Source: Sipunculus nudus
Lineage: Eukaryota; Annelida; Sipuncula; Golfingiida; Sipunculidae
Reading direction: 5' to 3'
DNA length: 64,000 bases
Assembly: GCA_026874595.1 (NCBI GenBank)
Contig: CM049315.1
Location: 68,579,916 to 68,643,915 of the forward strand
Positions 39,681 to 53,200 of the stretch are shown here, one piece after another (within the stretch, counting starts at the first letter, position 1; each line of letters starts with the position of its first letter). The position numbers were made by a program, and so were the translations under genes. The notes below the pieces were generated by a model. It was not told where the DNA came from and did no database searches. It saw only the letters and a list, made by a program, of their open reading frames with translations.

Positions 39681-40769
39681 GTAAAATCAAATATTGCGTT
39701 AATGACAAGGAAACTAAAGTAATCAAAGGAAGATATACATCTAGTGCTTTATTCGAATGACCAAGAAATTCAGCAAAAAATATGCTTTTGTATGTTAACA
39801 AAACTCGCTTTTAAAACTTTACAACCCTGGCACTTGAAACTGTCTCAGAATCTGAAACAATGAACCGCATGACCATTATATATTACTCGCTGAGCCATCA
39901 CGGCCCGTAACCACTGATTACACAGGTGGCTACCGGCCAGCCGTGGCTGGGGGAAAACCCAGAGCAGACATCGTTCCCCGCGTATCACCGTTTGTAAGGA
40001 CAATATTTTCTTCTAATCATCATTTCAAGTGGACAAACACTGTCTAAGTGGTATGTTATATGCGCATTTGGTAAGAATATTTTTATTTCATAACAAATAC
40101 GACATTATAAGACGAAATATAAGAATTTAATTGTCATGTGGAATGTCACCAGGTTTCTAGATTCATCTTCTAGGGCTCTCGCACAGTGTAGCGTAGAAAG
40201 AGAGCACGGGAGCTAGGGCTACAACAGTAATAGAAAATGGTTCACAGAGGGTCCATTTTGCGTCGTAAACTGCGATGCGATTACGCTTATTTCGATCTAA
40301 TCCACTAGAAAGCTAGCCATATCAGGGATACCGGACCAGAGCTTATGCCGCTGACACTTGAACAGTGACCAGCGCCCGCACGACTGAGTGACCGTGTTTG
40401 TCTGGTCTGACGTCACACGTTGTACCAGCCCAGCTGCTGGGTGCAGCAGCACTGAGCTCGGCAGATTCCATAAACAGCATGATCTCTGCAATATATTTTG
40501 GTTTTATTATTGGTTTTTAATTAATATGGTCGGACGTCATGTATCAAATGTTAATTTAAGATATATACTACTGAAAAGTTACTTTTTGTGATTTTTGGCC
40601 AAATCGTGTCATTTGAGCTTGAACGCCACAAGGAAAAACATTTCCACCCTGAAAGCATCGATTTAAATTGTTGCCAATTGTCTGTCGATAACTGGTTAAT
40701 GGTCTGCCCAATACATGCATCTATTTCGATTCAAGCGGCTGGTTTCCTATCTTTACTACAACTTTCACA
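39681..40769. other. No gene seen
   Basis: Mixed composition with no splice-linked coding signal and no recognised repeat. Confidence 0.4.
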
Positions 40770-40773
40770 ATGC

Positions 40774-40822
<49 letters not shown>
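40770..40822. repeat. (TA)n microsatellite
   Basis: (TA)n directly joined to the 3' tail of the SINE at 40838-41056. A second (TA)n lies on its other side at 41059-41104. Confidence 0.95.
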
Positions 40823-40826
<4 letters not shown>

Positions 40827-40837
40827 TATTTATTTTA

Positions 40838-41055
40838 CATGTATTGTCAAATTAGTTATTATAACTTATCGCGGAACTCTCCATGGTTCAGATTGTGGCG
40901 TTCTGTAGACTGTAGAGGTGAAGGAAACCGGAGAACTCCGAGAAAACCACCGGCCTTGGACGGGCGACTACAACGCACTCTCATAGCCACGCCGGGGATC
41001 GATCCCAGGTCGTAAACGGAGAGAGCCAAGCGTTTCACCTCTCGACTCTCCAGGC

Positions 41056-41056
<1 letters not shown>
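40838..41056 (-). mobile_element. tRNA-derived SINE, copy 2
   Basis: Diverged copy of the SINE at 3166-3427. The minus-strand head GGCCTGGAGAGTCGAGAGG, the B-box-like GGGATCGATCCCC, the TTTTCTCGGAGTTCTCCGG body motif and the ATAAATAAGTTTATATA tail correspond in order. It is flanked on both sides by TA microsatellites. Confidence 0.8.
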
Positions 41057-41106
<50 letters not shown>

Positions 41107-41179
41107 TACATAAATGTTATATCACATATACAAACATCGTTTTTATCCGCAACCGCGTAAAAAGAATTAAGCTTTATCC

Positions 41180-42730
41180 GGTTTTCCAGGTACCCTAACT
41201 CATATATGGCCCAGGGCTGTCAGGACCAAGAATTATACCTAAATAATCCACAAGGTTTAACTCTGTTAAAGAATTATACAGATCGGAATCAAATCCTGAT
41301 CTATGTATACCAGGTTGGGGTTTTCTTATTATTAAACGATACATGATAATAAGCTTACATACACTGTTACCTGGATGCATCAGAATCTTCCCCAGCAAAG
41401 TCAATTTAGCCTTTTTGATAAATGCACAAACACAAGGAATCCCCAGCATAGACAAGGCCATATCCGATCTGGTTTGCATGTGGAAACCTTGCATAACTTT
41501 ATCACAGAATCTTTGCATTCTATCAAGACTGGCAAGGTTAGAGACAGTCATTCTAATCCATAATTCACAACCGAACAATGCCTTTGGCAGAACAATAGAT
41601 TTATAAAGATGAGAGCTCGTTAAAGGATTTAGGCCTTTTGGCCGGACATCGTCTCCTAGAAGTACTTTAAATGAACCTCTGCCACGTCTGCACGCTTCCT
41701 CAATTCGTCCATTAATTTTATGGCTCCATGTAATAAATGCCTAGATGTTTAACTTCGCGCTTCTCTTCAAGATCGTGATAATCTAATCTGAAACTCCTAA
41801 GCTTAACATTTTTGTGTGAGTCCGGTCATTTTCACCAAAAACAACTGCAACAGTTTCCAATGTGTTAAAATTAAATCTCCATGCACAGCTGAAGTCCGAA
41901 CAGAAATCAATAATTTTTGCAACCCTGTTCACGATGATGACATTAAACAAATGTCATCGGCTTGCACGGGACATCCAGTGTATATAATTCCTAAGTGGGT
42001 CTATTATTTAGACTTACACAGATCTCTGAGCAGTGGACCAATAAATATTAGAAAAAATAAAGGAGATAACAGGCCGCTTTGACGGACTAATTGTTTGACA
42101 GGAAACCAGTGACAAAAATAACAGCGCTGTACATGTCAAAATACGCATCATACAATAATCGCCATTGAGTACCAGAAATACCAAATTCATATAACCTTGT
42201 AAAAAACCAGCGTGCAACACCACGTCAAATGCTTTTTGACTGTCCATAAAGCATGAGTAAATGCGAGAACCACCATCAACAAAATAGGATATTGTTACCT
42301 GAACTATTAAAGATGAATAAATGGTGAATGGTGTTTTTCTGGTAAGCACATTGTAACGGATCCGGAAATAGTTTTTCAGTTACCGACAGTATTTATTGTA
42401 ATTCCACCTAGAATAGTTTTCCAGAAGTAAGTAAAAATTGGATTCTTCAAAAGTTGTTTGGGTCAGAACCTTCGCAATTTCCAATTGTGGGTATAGTAAT
42501 TACCATTACCCTTTTCATTTGACCTGGAATAATTCCAGCAGAGATTAATAAATTAATCAGATAAGTAATGTGCCATGTCAGCAAGGGCCCGCAATAAATA
42601 AGATGCTCATTACTGATGTTATCTATTCCGGAGGCTTTGCCCTTGCCTAACTTCATGATTTCTTTATAAAAGTTTGGAAGTGTTTGTCCAAATTATCGCT
42701 AAAGTTTTTATAAGACATTAAGACGGTGGT
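41180..42730 (-). mobile_element. Degenerate LINE reverse-transcriptase fragment
   Basis: Minus-strand frames in order: 42447-42656 has the RT entry motif GKGKASGIDNISNEHL; 42014-42349 carries a decayed fingers/palm region with a Ser-Gln-Lys-Ala-Phe-Asp remnant; 41195-41578 is the C-terminal region with ALFGCELWIRM and RMQRFCDK. Many stops and frame changes separate them. It is a dead non-LTR element; the clade is uncertain. Confidence 0.75.
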
Positions 42731-43770
42731 GGCACTAGATCTTTGTCACGAAACTCCCCTGTGGACACGCTGTGCGTTTTTTTTTTATACTTCAACTGAC
42801 GGGAATGATGCCAAGTGTGTCCTCCATATTTTCCTATAAATAATGAGAATTCAACAATCACACGCAAGAGGGCTATCGCAGCGCCACCTAACATAAACTA
42901 CGCGCACTGTAAGCAGGAGGCAAACAGCAGACAAAACTGGATGTCGCAAGTCGGGATTACGGGTATGGTACTAGTTTTATTGTCCATCAGTGTTGCCCTG
43001 GAGTAGTTTCAAACTCAAAAGCCACAACCTTTACCATTTAAAATGTTAGATCCCACATTAACTTCTCTGATTCAGTGCCAGGGAATCACAAAAGGTAGAT
43101 CACATTAGAGAAAGTCACATTCATGAGTTACACAAGCTTTTTAATATAATTATTCAACGTAGCCATTAATTCCAGTGTTAAAGTACTCTCATCGTGTAAA
43201 AATTTAGAATAAATGGCTAAACAATGGAGTAGCAGTGACGAGACTCAATCTAACGAAATAAAGGATTTTGATAAAACGAAAATATTGAAAACTTAACGTC
43301 ACCATTTTCAGCTCTACTGTGAAAACTCATGAAGGTACGGTCAAATTTCATTTCTGTTTATAGACCTAAAGTTCTTTCAAAACTTGTGGAGGTATATGTG
43401 AATAAAAACGTTAGGCCAGTGGAAAAACTCAACAATGGAGAATCGGGGGAGGGGATGAGGGGATAGGTGGAGATCAGGGACTGTCAGATTACAGTTACAA
43501 GAAAATCTAGTAAAATTAATATTTTCCTGTACGAAAAAAAAATAGTTCGGTGGCAAAATTGGTCTTCTTTTATTCTATCAACATTTGTCAGAACAGCGTA
43601 ATTATTAATGGATAAATTTACATAATTAATTTATGTTTCCTTACATAACCAATTTATGTTTTTAAACTCTATCTACATTAATCTACATAGTGGTGTCATC
43701 CCATATACAGATATTTCCCCTAACGGATACAATTTGTGTCCCGGGTGCCTGGGTGCTTAAAATAATGTTT
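42731..43770. other. No gene seen
   Basis: Non-coding sequence with a T run near 42779 and a poly-A-like tract near 43534. No recognised structure. Confidence 0.4.
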
Positions 43771-44460
43771 TCGGCCCGTAGCTCACAGAAAATAGGTCAC
43801 CACGACGTAATTTCAGGTTTCCAAGGAGATTTACCCAGACTGGATGTTGCGTTAAAAGATTATAAGCATAACAGGTACGATTTGTGCCCAGTGACATTCA
43901 CCGTGCTCAAATGACGTTCCTTTCCTATCGGTAGCAGCTTATAGTTAGGTCATAGGTCACAGTGACCTTATTTCATGTTTCCACGGAATTTTGCCTAGGA
44001 ACTCAATAATGTCACATTAGAACATTCTAGGGCTAACGGGTACAATTTGTCTGACTGTCTTGATCCTCAAAATCATGTTTTCGGCCCGTAGGTCGCAGAA
44101 TATAGATCACCATGACTTAATTTCAGGTTTCCAAGGAGATTTGCCTTGAACCTAGCTGTATATTGCGTTAGAAGATTTTAGGCTTAACAGATACGATTTG
44201 TATCCATCTGACATTCAGGCTGTGACATAATGTTTTCAAGGATATTTGCCAAGGACCTCCCGGAATATAACGTTAGAAGATTCTAAGCCTTATGTATCCA
44301 ACTTGTACCCTGTATGACTCTCTGGGTGTTCTTAATAACGTTTTTGACTTGTAGGTCGCAGAATATAGTTCACCATGGCCTAATGCCCGGCTTTGAAGGA
44401 GATGTACCTAAAACCCTGATGTTGCGTTAGAAGATTCTAGGCCTAATAGATACTCTCTCT
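43770..44460. repeat. ~155-bp minisatellite, ~5 diverged units
   Basis: A landmark like TAATTTCAGGTTTCCAAGGAGATTT recurs at about 43809, 43968, 44118, 44226 and 44382. Each is followed by a GATTCTAGGCxTAACAGATAC-like block and preceded by GGCCCGTAGGTCGCAGAATATAG. One spacing is short (about 108 bp). Confidence 0.8.
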
Positions 44461-45503
44461 CTCTCTCTCTCTCAGTTTATTTGCATTACGATAAAAGTGG
44501 ACAACATACATGCTTGCTATACCCTTCATTGACATTGCAAGTTGCTGTCATGTGTTAGTGGAAAAAACTGAGGTGGCGTAAATGTTGCAAGCTAATTATG
44601 TAGAGGACTAATCTTTTTCAGCAAACTTTCTTAAGATAAATCTTTGAACACGATTCATGTAACCGTTTGTTAGAAGTGTATAAATTACATCCTAAACTAG
44701 TTCAACTGTGTTTCTTCAAAGTACATGTACAAACGACACATACAAGAAGGTCGTTCTTTTTTTCAGTTTTCCATTTTCAATAAACACATGGCACAATAAC
44801 ATGTAGACACCGGGTCCCTCTATATCGTCTTAGTTTCTGTATGTATATGGTATCCCGTAACAGCACCTCAGGTCAGTTTCTGTCTGCTGGATCCATGTTG
44901 TGTTTTCAACTACATTCACCCTCCATTTACACCAGAGAAGGTCACACACCCCAGTTGGTTCATGCTGCTCGATCCCCGTTTTAGTTCTATAGAAGACAGA
45001 GTCCGTCTAGCACAGTAGACCGTGTGGCTCCTTATTTAAATCTAAACCCTTTCTATAATTTACGGAATAGGGCGCGGCCACCCCCGGAGCGTTTCTCTGA
45101 CTTCTGCTTGGAAGATCAGTTCTAATGGTCACCAGATTTTCTTCGCAGATAAATTACTACCTTTAGACTGTCTTCTGAGTACATTTCCTGTCGTATATCC
45201 CTACCCTTATAAAACCCTGACCGCGCAAAAATCTCGAAACAACTCATTGCAGACTATAAAGTGGATGTCGCAAGTTGCATGTCCGGATTAGGGGTCTGCC
45301 GTCAGTGTACAAAACAAATCCTGAGTAAGCAGCTCACTCCACTTGCCCTTCAAAACTCCTCTCTGTTTTCTAACATCAGCTTCCTTTCTTTGACAGTAGA
45401 GAAATTCATGGTGTCCCAAGGTTCTGATTTCTATGACCACCTGTTCAGAACTGAGGCCACTCATGGCTTGTTCCCATTTTAACTTCTTTGTTCCATGTAA
45501 CCC
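44461..45503. other. No gene seen; 3' flank of copy C
   Basis: A short (CT)n lies at 44455-44474. The remainder is the downstream flank of copy C with no recognised exon. Confidence 0.4.
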
Positions 45504-45509
45504 TTTATT
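45504..45509 (-). terminator. AATAAA polyadenylation signal of copy C
   Basis: AATAAA on the minus strand begins about a dozen bases after the TGA of copy C (45522-45524). This would give a very short 3' UTR. Confidence 0.6.
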
Positions 45510-45521
45510 GCGCATTCTTGC

Positions 45522-48500
45522 TCAAGGCATAAGCGATGCATCAAGCTTGTCAACGACCTCTGGCAGCGCATCTAGTTTTTCTCTAACCTCCGAGGGGATT
45601 ATGTCTTCGTTTGTGTATCTGGAACAAAAACAAAATATATTAAGTCTGTATTCATTTACCATAGCGGTCTGTCGTCGAAAGAAAAGGCAACGTCGTCTCT
45701 GTTAATTAACCAATATTCAATACCATATCAGTAACTTATTTTAAATCTGTTTCCCTATTTACATTTGTCTGTTGAAGATAATTTCATGTTAATTTTCAAT
45801 ATTTACTACAAATGAACCTTGTTTTATGAGGATGTGTTTAACTGATTTATGAAATTTTGTTTGAGTAACCTATATAACGATAAGGCACGTTATCACCCGG
45901 AAACAGGTACATCGTGCCAGATGCCGCACCATATAACGGTCCGTTTATAACGAGTTATATCGGCCCTGTTCGTCCGTATCCGCCCGTTGGAGTGCACGGG
46001 TCAATTGAGTTTTAGATCAAGATAGTTATAACGTTTACAGTTAATAATATGCATGAAAGTTTGGTAACAAGATATGAACTTTTTTTATTCAGGTAACCGT
46101 GTCGGATCTAGGCCCTGTCGGTTTCGGGCTGACTTTCCTTACGCCTATTTGAAAGAGATGCAAATCAAAAGTTTATAACATAAAAAACATTGATTTTAGG
46201 AACATAAATTTCATTTAATTATCTGTACCTAAGGTCTTTTGGACACGGCAATGCAATATTAGAATAAATAATACACGAACCTTGTGCAGAATCCTTCAGG
46301 ACACTTGTACTTGATGACCTTAGACTCTGGTAGGACAAACAGTTCTGAGCCGTCATTGAACTGGATCACAACTTCCTTGTTGGACCATTTAGTTCCCCAG
46401 CCAATGCCAGAGACGAATATTTTACACAAGATAGTTGGCACCGCGGCGCGTCTTGCGTTGAAGAATGGAGAAGCAGGTGTGGGTGATACTGGTGGCGTCC
46501 CCTGGTTTGACGTGAAGGAATCAGACGCCGCGTCCCTGGGTGCAGCAGACGACTGTTTGGTTCTTGGTGCCACCTGGGATTGCACTGCGCGGTCATCTTG
46601 GTCAAGCGCGGTCATCTCTCTCAGGGCAGACGGAAGTGACGGACAGTCTGTTGGCGTGCTACTTCTTGGTGAGGGTAATTGTGACAAAGAATGTGGCCCC
46701 AGATAGCCACGCGATGAATCTTTGCTGGTTTGGTAAAGCATGGCGGCCTCGGTGTTGTTATTATTTCGTGGTGAAGACACTGGACTGGACGGTTCCTCCT
46801 TGATCGGTGACAGCTTCCCTTTGGACTGATCTATACCGTCACATCCAGGACGTCTATGAAATACAAATGAAAATACTAAATTAAAAACTATTATGATGTT
46901 AAACACACACACTGTCAGAATAAAAATTTTTCTTTCTCAGTGGAATGTGTCCTAATGATGCAAAAGTTTGTTCAATGATTTCACACTGCGCAGAATCGGA
47001 CTCACAGGAGTATAGTGTGATTATTGAAAAGGCGAACGTACTCAAAAAGACATATATAGGCCTTCGATGAACATCAAGAATTCAGTGTCGCTCTTAATCA
47101 TTATTTTCAGAATTCTGATTTTCTTTTTTTTTTATATAAACGAACATATCACAATTTTCTTAGTTAATCAACTCACCTTCCAAATACCACTGGAAAGCAC
47201 TGTCCGCCTGGTTTGATGGTTTCGTTTTTCCCACTAGAGGTCAGCACATGCACAAACTTCAGACATCTCTCCCGGCACTGATAGAACGAGAGTAAAATAT
47301 GTTTAATATGTTACTTTATAGTTGCATTATTTCATTTTTGTTAAATATCATATTATATATTACTCATAGAATAAAAATATACCGTTTTAAAGGTAGCTTA
47401 ATAATTCTTTAATTATTGTTTACTTGAAATCTTGTGCTACATCAGCCCATAATTATGTTTTCCTTTGTCGCAGCATTCTTGTGCAACCTTTAAAACAAAT
47501 TAAAAAATGCGTTACATTCTGTAACAATAGTGGAAACATTACTTTTTTGTTTTACCTGTATGGAATATCGGTACAGCTTTCGATTTCTGGGAGTCATTTT
47601 CTGGTAGCTGGATACGGACTCCAACGTAAAAGAGCTTCCGTCGCCCAGGGTGATGCTCGTGACGTTATTACTATAGCGCACCTTGACGCCGTCATAAAAC
47701 TCCACCTCAGAATCACAGTTTTCATTTTCCATCAGCATACACTTGGCCTGGTCAGTGTACATGGTCACTTTTGGTGTTCTCGATTTAACCAGTTCAACAA
47801 ATCTACAAGAAAACGAACCTTAAAATTTAAAATCAGAAGCTCATAGAATAAATGGGGAATATGGTTTAGATATTTTTTTATCAGGGTCAGCTGGTTATGA
47901 GAAATTTTAACCGGCAGACATGTAATCACTGGTGATTGTGTCTGTAGAAAATCCAAAAGAGTTATAGTAAACCGGGTTGAATCAAGATGCTATTATCAGT
48001 TCTGCTCCACCACAACCCCACCTGATCCACCAACATAACTGCAATGATGGAGTCATTGGTGGTCTTTGAATTTCACCTTAATTTAATGATTTAATTATTT
48101 GCTTTCTATTTTCTATCCTGCCCTTCGTTAACTATTGGTAGTTTAAAGTACAAAAATATTTATGACACCTTTTCTAAATATTCAATGAATACAAAAACTC
48201 ACCTTGCCGCATGCTGGTACTTCTTCCAGTATTTCTTGGGCAGCCTGTCGTGGCTGTACTCCCTGACGGGGCCTGCTGCAGGGCTGACTGGGCTGTCACT
48301 GACTGTCGTGTTGTCACACTGGGGCTGATAGACCTGAATCACGTGACCATCAGGGCTGATCTTCATCACATCTATCACGGTATCCAGGTTCTGTTTATTT
48401 CTGAGGATCTCCAAGTACACGCTGCAGTCCTTCGTGATCGTCATCTGTTGTAGAACAAAATTGTAAAATGTTGTACGGAAATTATTTGCAAAATTTCAAT

Positions 48501-48995
48501 GTGCTTTCAGTTACTAAAATATATCATAATTAGGACTAAATAAAGAAGAAGCTGGAATGTGGAATGCAGCCTTATATGAATATTAATCAATTTTTTTACT
48601 ATCGTTCGCTTACCATTGTATTTCGTATTTTCTGACGTATAGGCTTCAGACGCGAGGTGTTCAGAGATGAAGGGGCACAATCGCTCGTCAAGTGATCACC
48701 TGTGACGTCACTCACAGACTTGGCGCTCTCCCTACTTTGGTCTCTCTGGACTGCACTCTCCCCGGTGACATTCTTGGAATAACTTGTAGACTGGGTATTC
48801 GGACATTCTTGTAAATTCTTCGTAATGTCGCCTTCACTGGGATTACAGATCTGAAAAGTAATTACATTTTTTTGTTGTTAAATGTTAAATTCTTGATAAC
48901 AGTAAAATAAATTACCCCATATGTAATCAAATGAGATAGGTATCGAAATAATAAAATGTTTTAAAGTTAATTCGTACCATGCTGAAAGCACCCAT
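45522..48995 (-). CDS. PLK4-like kinase-less polo-box protein, copy C (intact, 504 aa)
   Basis: Seven exons: 48978-48995, 48614-48850, 48203-48444, 47556-47802, 47177-47277, 46281-46853 and 45522-45618. All have GT/AG sites and matching phases, and sum to 1515 nt without a stop. Residues 1-6 are MGAFSM and 7-85 a Ser/Thr-rich segment. This ends in RLKPIRQKIRN (from about residue 73), the basic segment that precedes the PLK4 cryptic polo box. The cryptic polo box follows at about 86-282 ([52 protein letters not shown]), ending CFPVVFGRRPG like PLK4's ...IGRKPG. A Ser/Pro-rich linker occupies 283-420. Polo box 3 is at about 423-500 (KIFVSGIGWGTKWSNKEV, IQFNDGSEL, REKLDALPEV). PLK4 is about twice this length with an N-terminal kinase; none is present here or upstream. 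In PLK4 these domains dimerise and bind CEP152/Asterless, CEP192 and STIL. A role as scaffold or competitor is inference. Confidence 0.9.
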
Positions 48996-49135
48996 TTTAT
49001 TTTTCGATAGTTTGGTAACTTTATCTTTGTATCGTGTAATCTTTGTAATTCTGAAATAATTACTGATGCATTATTTTGTTTTACACTGAGAGAGTCACAG
49101 TGAACGACTGATGACGTCCAACGGGACCCGGCGTG

Positions 49136-49143
49136 TATTTATA
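49136..49143 (-). promoter_or_regulatory. TATA box of copy C
   Basis: TATAAATA on the minus strand lies about 140 bases upstream of the copy C ATG, within GAACGCTATAAATACACG. Position and sequence fit a core promoter. Confidence 0.55.
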
Positions 49144-49156
49144 GCGTTCACAGGGT

Positions 49157-49162
49157 CACGTG
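49157..49162. promoter_or_regulatory. E-box CACGTG upstream of copy C
   Basis: CACGTG lies 13 bases upstream of the TATA box. The same hexamer followed by A is found in the flanks of copies A (10042-10047) and B (19061-19066), so all three loci share it. Confidence 0.5.
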
Positions 49163-49249
49163 ATTTACTACGTCACACCAGGACCTGCCCATTCATGATT
49201 GATCATCCTGGTCACCAGACCGTGACCGGTAATCACTGGTGGGTAGCAG

Positions 49250-50007
49250 GCAATATCGATACTCACATTAAGTCGTGTATCATAATAATTAACCTGATAA
49301 TTAATTAATACAATTTCTCTTATGTGCCTTTATGAGAGTATTGATTAGGATTTCATCACTTGTTTATTGTGAGAACAATTTAAGAGAATTAACCCTATAT
49401 TGTAATATTGTCTGAGTTACCATTAAATTACAATGTATTAAATCAAAGTAGGATATCACATTGGATCAGGAAAGAGAGAACATTGAAATACCAGTTGAAA
49501 TCATACTCGCTGCAAGCATACACATTTACATGCAACACTGAGTATTCAGAATTAAGTTAATAACCATGAATGTTGAGAGATAAGAAAGTCGTTGGATTGA
49601 AGAATTGAGTTTTTGTATGCAGAAAAGATTCAGTACCATATCAAACAATATATTGATATTATCTATATTTAAAATAAAAACATATTTACGAACACCAAAA
49701 AGAAATCGAAAGAGTCATTAACTGATGTGAACACGAGAAACCGTTTCAGCTGCCATTTATCTGTAGTTCACTCTTAATTTGATGGTGTCATTGTTTACAA
49801 AAAAATACACATATACACACACTAATCCAGCATGTTTCTCTGTTAAGAGAATATACCAAAATAGCCGCCTGACCGTGGCCTCGCTCAAGCGTGACATTAA
49901 TGTCAAAAGTAAGTCTCGAAGGGTGATGGTTCGTCTAATGTAGACAATAAAATATCGTTTGAAGCTAAGAAATAGAACAATAAGCGCTTAATATAGAAAA
50001 ATACAGC
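49250..50007. other. No gene seen
   Basis: AT-rich sequence between the copy C promoter and the LINE. No recognised structure. Confidence 0.4.
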
Positions 50008-50023
50008 CGGAATTCTGCATCTT
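50008..50023. repeat. LINE target-site duplication, 3' side
   Basis: CGGAATTCTGCATCTT, identical to 58633-58648. It is followed directly by a T run that is the element's poly(A) tail read on the plus strand. Confidence 0.85.
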
Positions 50024-50213
50024 TTTTTTTTTTTTATTATAAACATGTTACATATAGCAAAGTACATTATACAACATGACAGTGTAATGACAGTGACAAT
50101 AGATACATACATACAAATACAAATGACAAGGTAAATTACAAAAGTAAAAATGTTCTTGTGATTTGAAATGTGGGGTACATATTTTGTTTTCTTTATACTG
50201 CATTATTCGTTTC

Positions 50214-53200
50214 CTATGTGTATGGTTTGAAAGTTTTCCACTTTTGAATATATGTCACAATTTTACCTTTCGTCCTTGCAATATGTTCTTCAATTTTATA
50301 AATTTGTGTGACATATGTTTTATACACAGAGAATACTGGTAATTTCCCTCTACATTTACATGTATATATATAATGTTTTAGTAACAGTAAAAGAGTATCC
50401 AGTAAGCTGTCGCCTGTGGTGTTGAGTATTAATATTGTTTCTGTTAATGTATTACTTAAGTTTAAAAGTTGTTCCAGGTCTTTTAACCAGCTCTTAAATG
50501 TTACTAATAAATTATGGGTTACCTCACAGCGATAAAATATATGTAAGTAAGTTTCTTTTTCCTTTTCACAAAAAGAACAAAGTTTACTTTGGCTTATTTT
50601 CAGTTTGTAAAGAAGTGGATTAAGTGGTAAAATCCTATGTAATAATTTAAATTGAAAGATTCTTAGTTTCTCTGAAATAGTAATCATGACAATATTCTTG
50701 AATGCCTTAAAGATATTTTCTTCATTTAGTAAACTTAATTCACCAATTCATTTCTTTGTTTGCTTTTCTGGTTTCACGTAGATAGATTCAATTACATTTA
50801 AATATACATACCGTGCCGTGTTTTTCTTATTTATTATTTTGTCCATGGTATATTCTTGTGCTTCTAGACTAGGGTTATTTTTTATCTCTTTTTTCCAACA
50901 AGTTGGAATTGCGTTCACTAAACTTGCATATTTTATAAAGTTTGTACTAACTTTGTATTTGCTAATGAATTCTTTATATGTGAAAAATGCTATATAATTA
51001 CCCGATTTTTTTGTTATGTCAGAAAGAGTGTTGATGCCTGCAGTATGTAATTTCTTATAAAAAATTACTTTATCTTTAACCTTTATATGAGTGTTATACC
51101 TTAATGTTTGTGATTGAATTTCGTCTGATTTAACTGTCTTGTTAAAATTATATTTGCACCAATGGTGAAGCAGATCTTTCCAGAATGGATCACATGAGTC
51201 ACTAAAGCTCTGTATGTCATGTTCTTTCAAATTACATTTAAAAATAATTGAACAGAGGGTTTAAATTGTACGTTAATAATCTGTCTCCATCCATCTTCTA
51301 AAGGGCCACTGAGGAACTGTTTAACCCATGAAATTTTTAAAGATTGCAGGTTAGATGGAAGATGAATCATATTGAGCCCTCCTTTATTTCTTGGTGCAAT
51401 GATTGTAGATCTTTTAACTTTGTCTGGCCGGTTGTTCCAGATAAATTTAAATATTAATTTTTTCAATCTCTTTAATGTAATTGATTAAAGGACTTGGTAG
51501 GACTAAGAATAAATAGGTTAATTGAGAGATTATAAGTGTTTTTACAATAGTTATTCTACCTAAAAGAGACATCATTCTGTTACTCCAAGTATTAAATATA
51601 ACTTTAATCTTACTGAGGATTTCTTTATAGTTGATCTCTATCATTTTTTTTCCATTCTTGGTGAATATAGATTCCTAAGCTTTTTACAGGATTGGTACAC
51701 CAATGTAAACCTAGATTTTTTATGGTATCTTGGTTTTGTGCATTAGCAGTTATTGGCATTATTATTGTTTTTTTCTATATTTACATTGAGTCCAGATATT
51801 TGTTCAAAATCAGAGAATACTTTTAAGGTTTCTTGTACTGACAGAGGCCCCCCTGTTAAGGTTAGAACTGTATCATCGGCATATTGTATGATTTTATGTT
51901 CCTTCTGATTTATTGTTACTCCTTTTATGTTACGGTTGTTCCTTATTTCCGTTGCTAATGTTTCTGCTGCCTAAATAAAGAGGTAAGGGGAAATGGGGCA
52001 ACCCTGTCTTACACCTATGGTAACTGGAAAGAATTCTGTTGCCCAGCCTCTGTTTAATACACAACTGTGAATGTTGCTGTACAATAAATTAATCCACCTC
52101 CTAAATTTAGTTCCAAAGTTGAGTATTTGAAGAGTGTTTTGAATATAAGGCCATTCTGATTGGTCAAAAGCTTTTTCAAAATCTACTGATAGTAAATAAC
52201 CGCCTTTATTAAATTCTTTTAAATAAGAGATTATGCCTGTAATTTTAATAATATTTTCTCCAATATACCTATTTTTCATGAATCCAGTTTGCTCGGAGTG
52301 TATTAAGGATGGTAAAACTAATTTAAGTTTGTTAGCTAATGATTTTGCTACTATTTTATAGTCTGTATTCAGAAGAGAGAGAGGGCGCCAGTTTTTCAAA
52401 TAAAGTTGGTCTTTTCCTTTCTTGGGAATGAGGCATATAACTCCTTGACGCATAGTTATAGGAAGACAATCTGTTTCAAAGGAATAATTAATAGCATTTA
52501 TAAGGTATTCTTTTACATCCCCCCAGAATGTTTTGTAGAACTCAACTGGGAATCCATCGGGACCTGGCGTATTATTGAGAGACATTTAATCAATTGTAGA
52601 TTTAAAATCTTCCTCTTTAAATTCTTCTTCACATAATTCCTTTTCATCTTCATTCAGAGTTTTAAGATATTCTGGTGAAAGAAAATTTCTATTTGAGCTA
52701 TTGAGCTTTTCTCTAACTGTATATAGTTTTTTATAAAATCGTATTTGTTCTTTTAAAATGTCTTTGTGTTCTGATAATAGTTCACCATGTTGATCTTTAA
52801 GTTTTAGTATGGATTTTTGATTGTAATTTCTTTTTTCCAAATTGAGAAAGTATTTAGATGGTTTGTCTCCGTCTGAGAACCATTTGGTTCTACATCTCAC
52901 TATTGCCCCTCTGGTTTTTTTCTTCTATTCATTGTCTATGTTTGTTCACTGCTTCCTCCCAATTTTCTCTGTCTTAAGCATCACCTGTTGTATTGAATAA
53001 ATTTTGTAAGTTGTGAATTATCTTTTCTAAATGTTTCATTTTTTGTGATTTTAATTTTTTTTTGTATACTGCATAAGCTATAGTTTCACCTCTTATTTGA
53101 CATTTTAAGGTGTCCTACAGTAGTGTTGGATTTGTCTCTTTATTATTAAGAACTGTTGTTTTTATACACTCTTTTACTGTTAATATATAAGTATCATCGT

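Noticed and set aside
45288-45515. Minus-strand frame after copy C
   Set aside because: It overlaps the AATAAA signal and last exon region, has no homology, and is explained as 3' UTR or flank.
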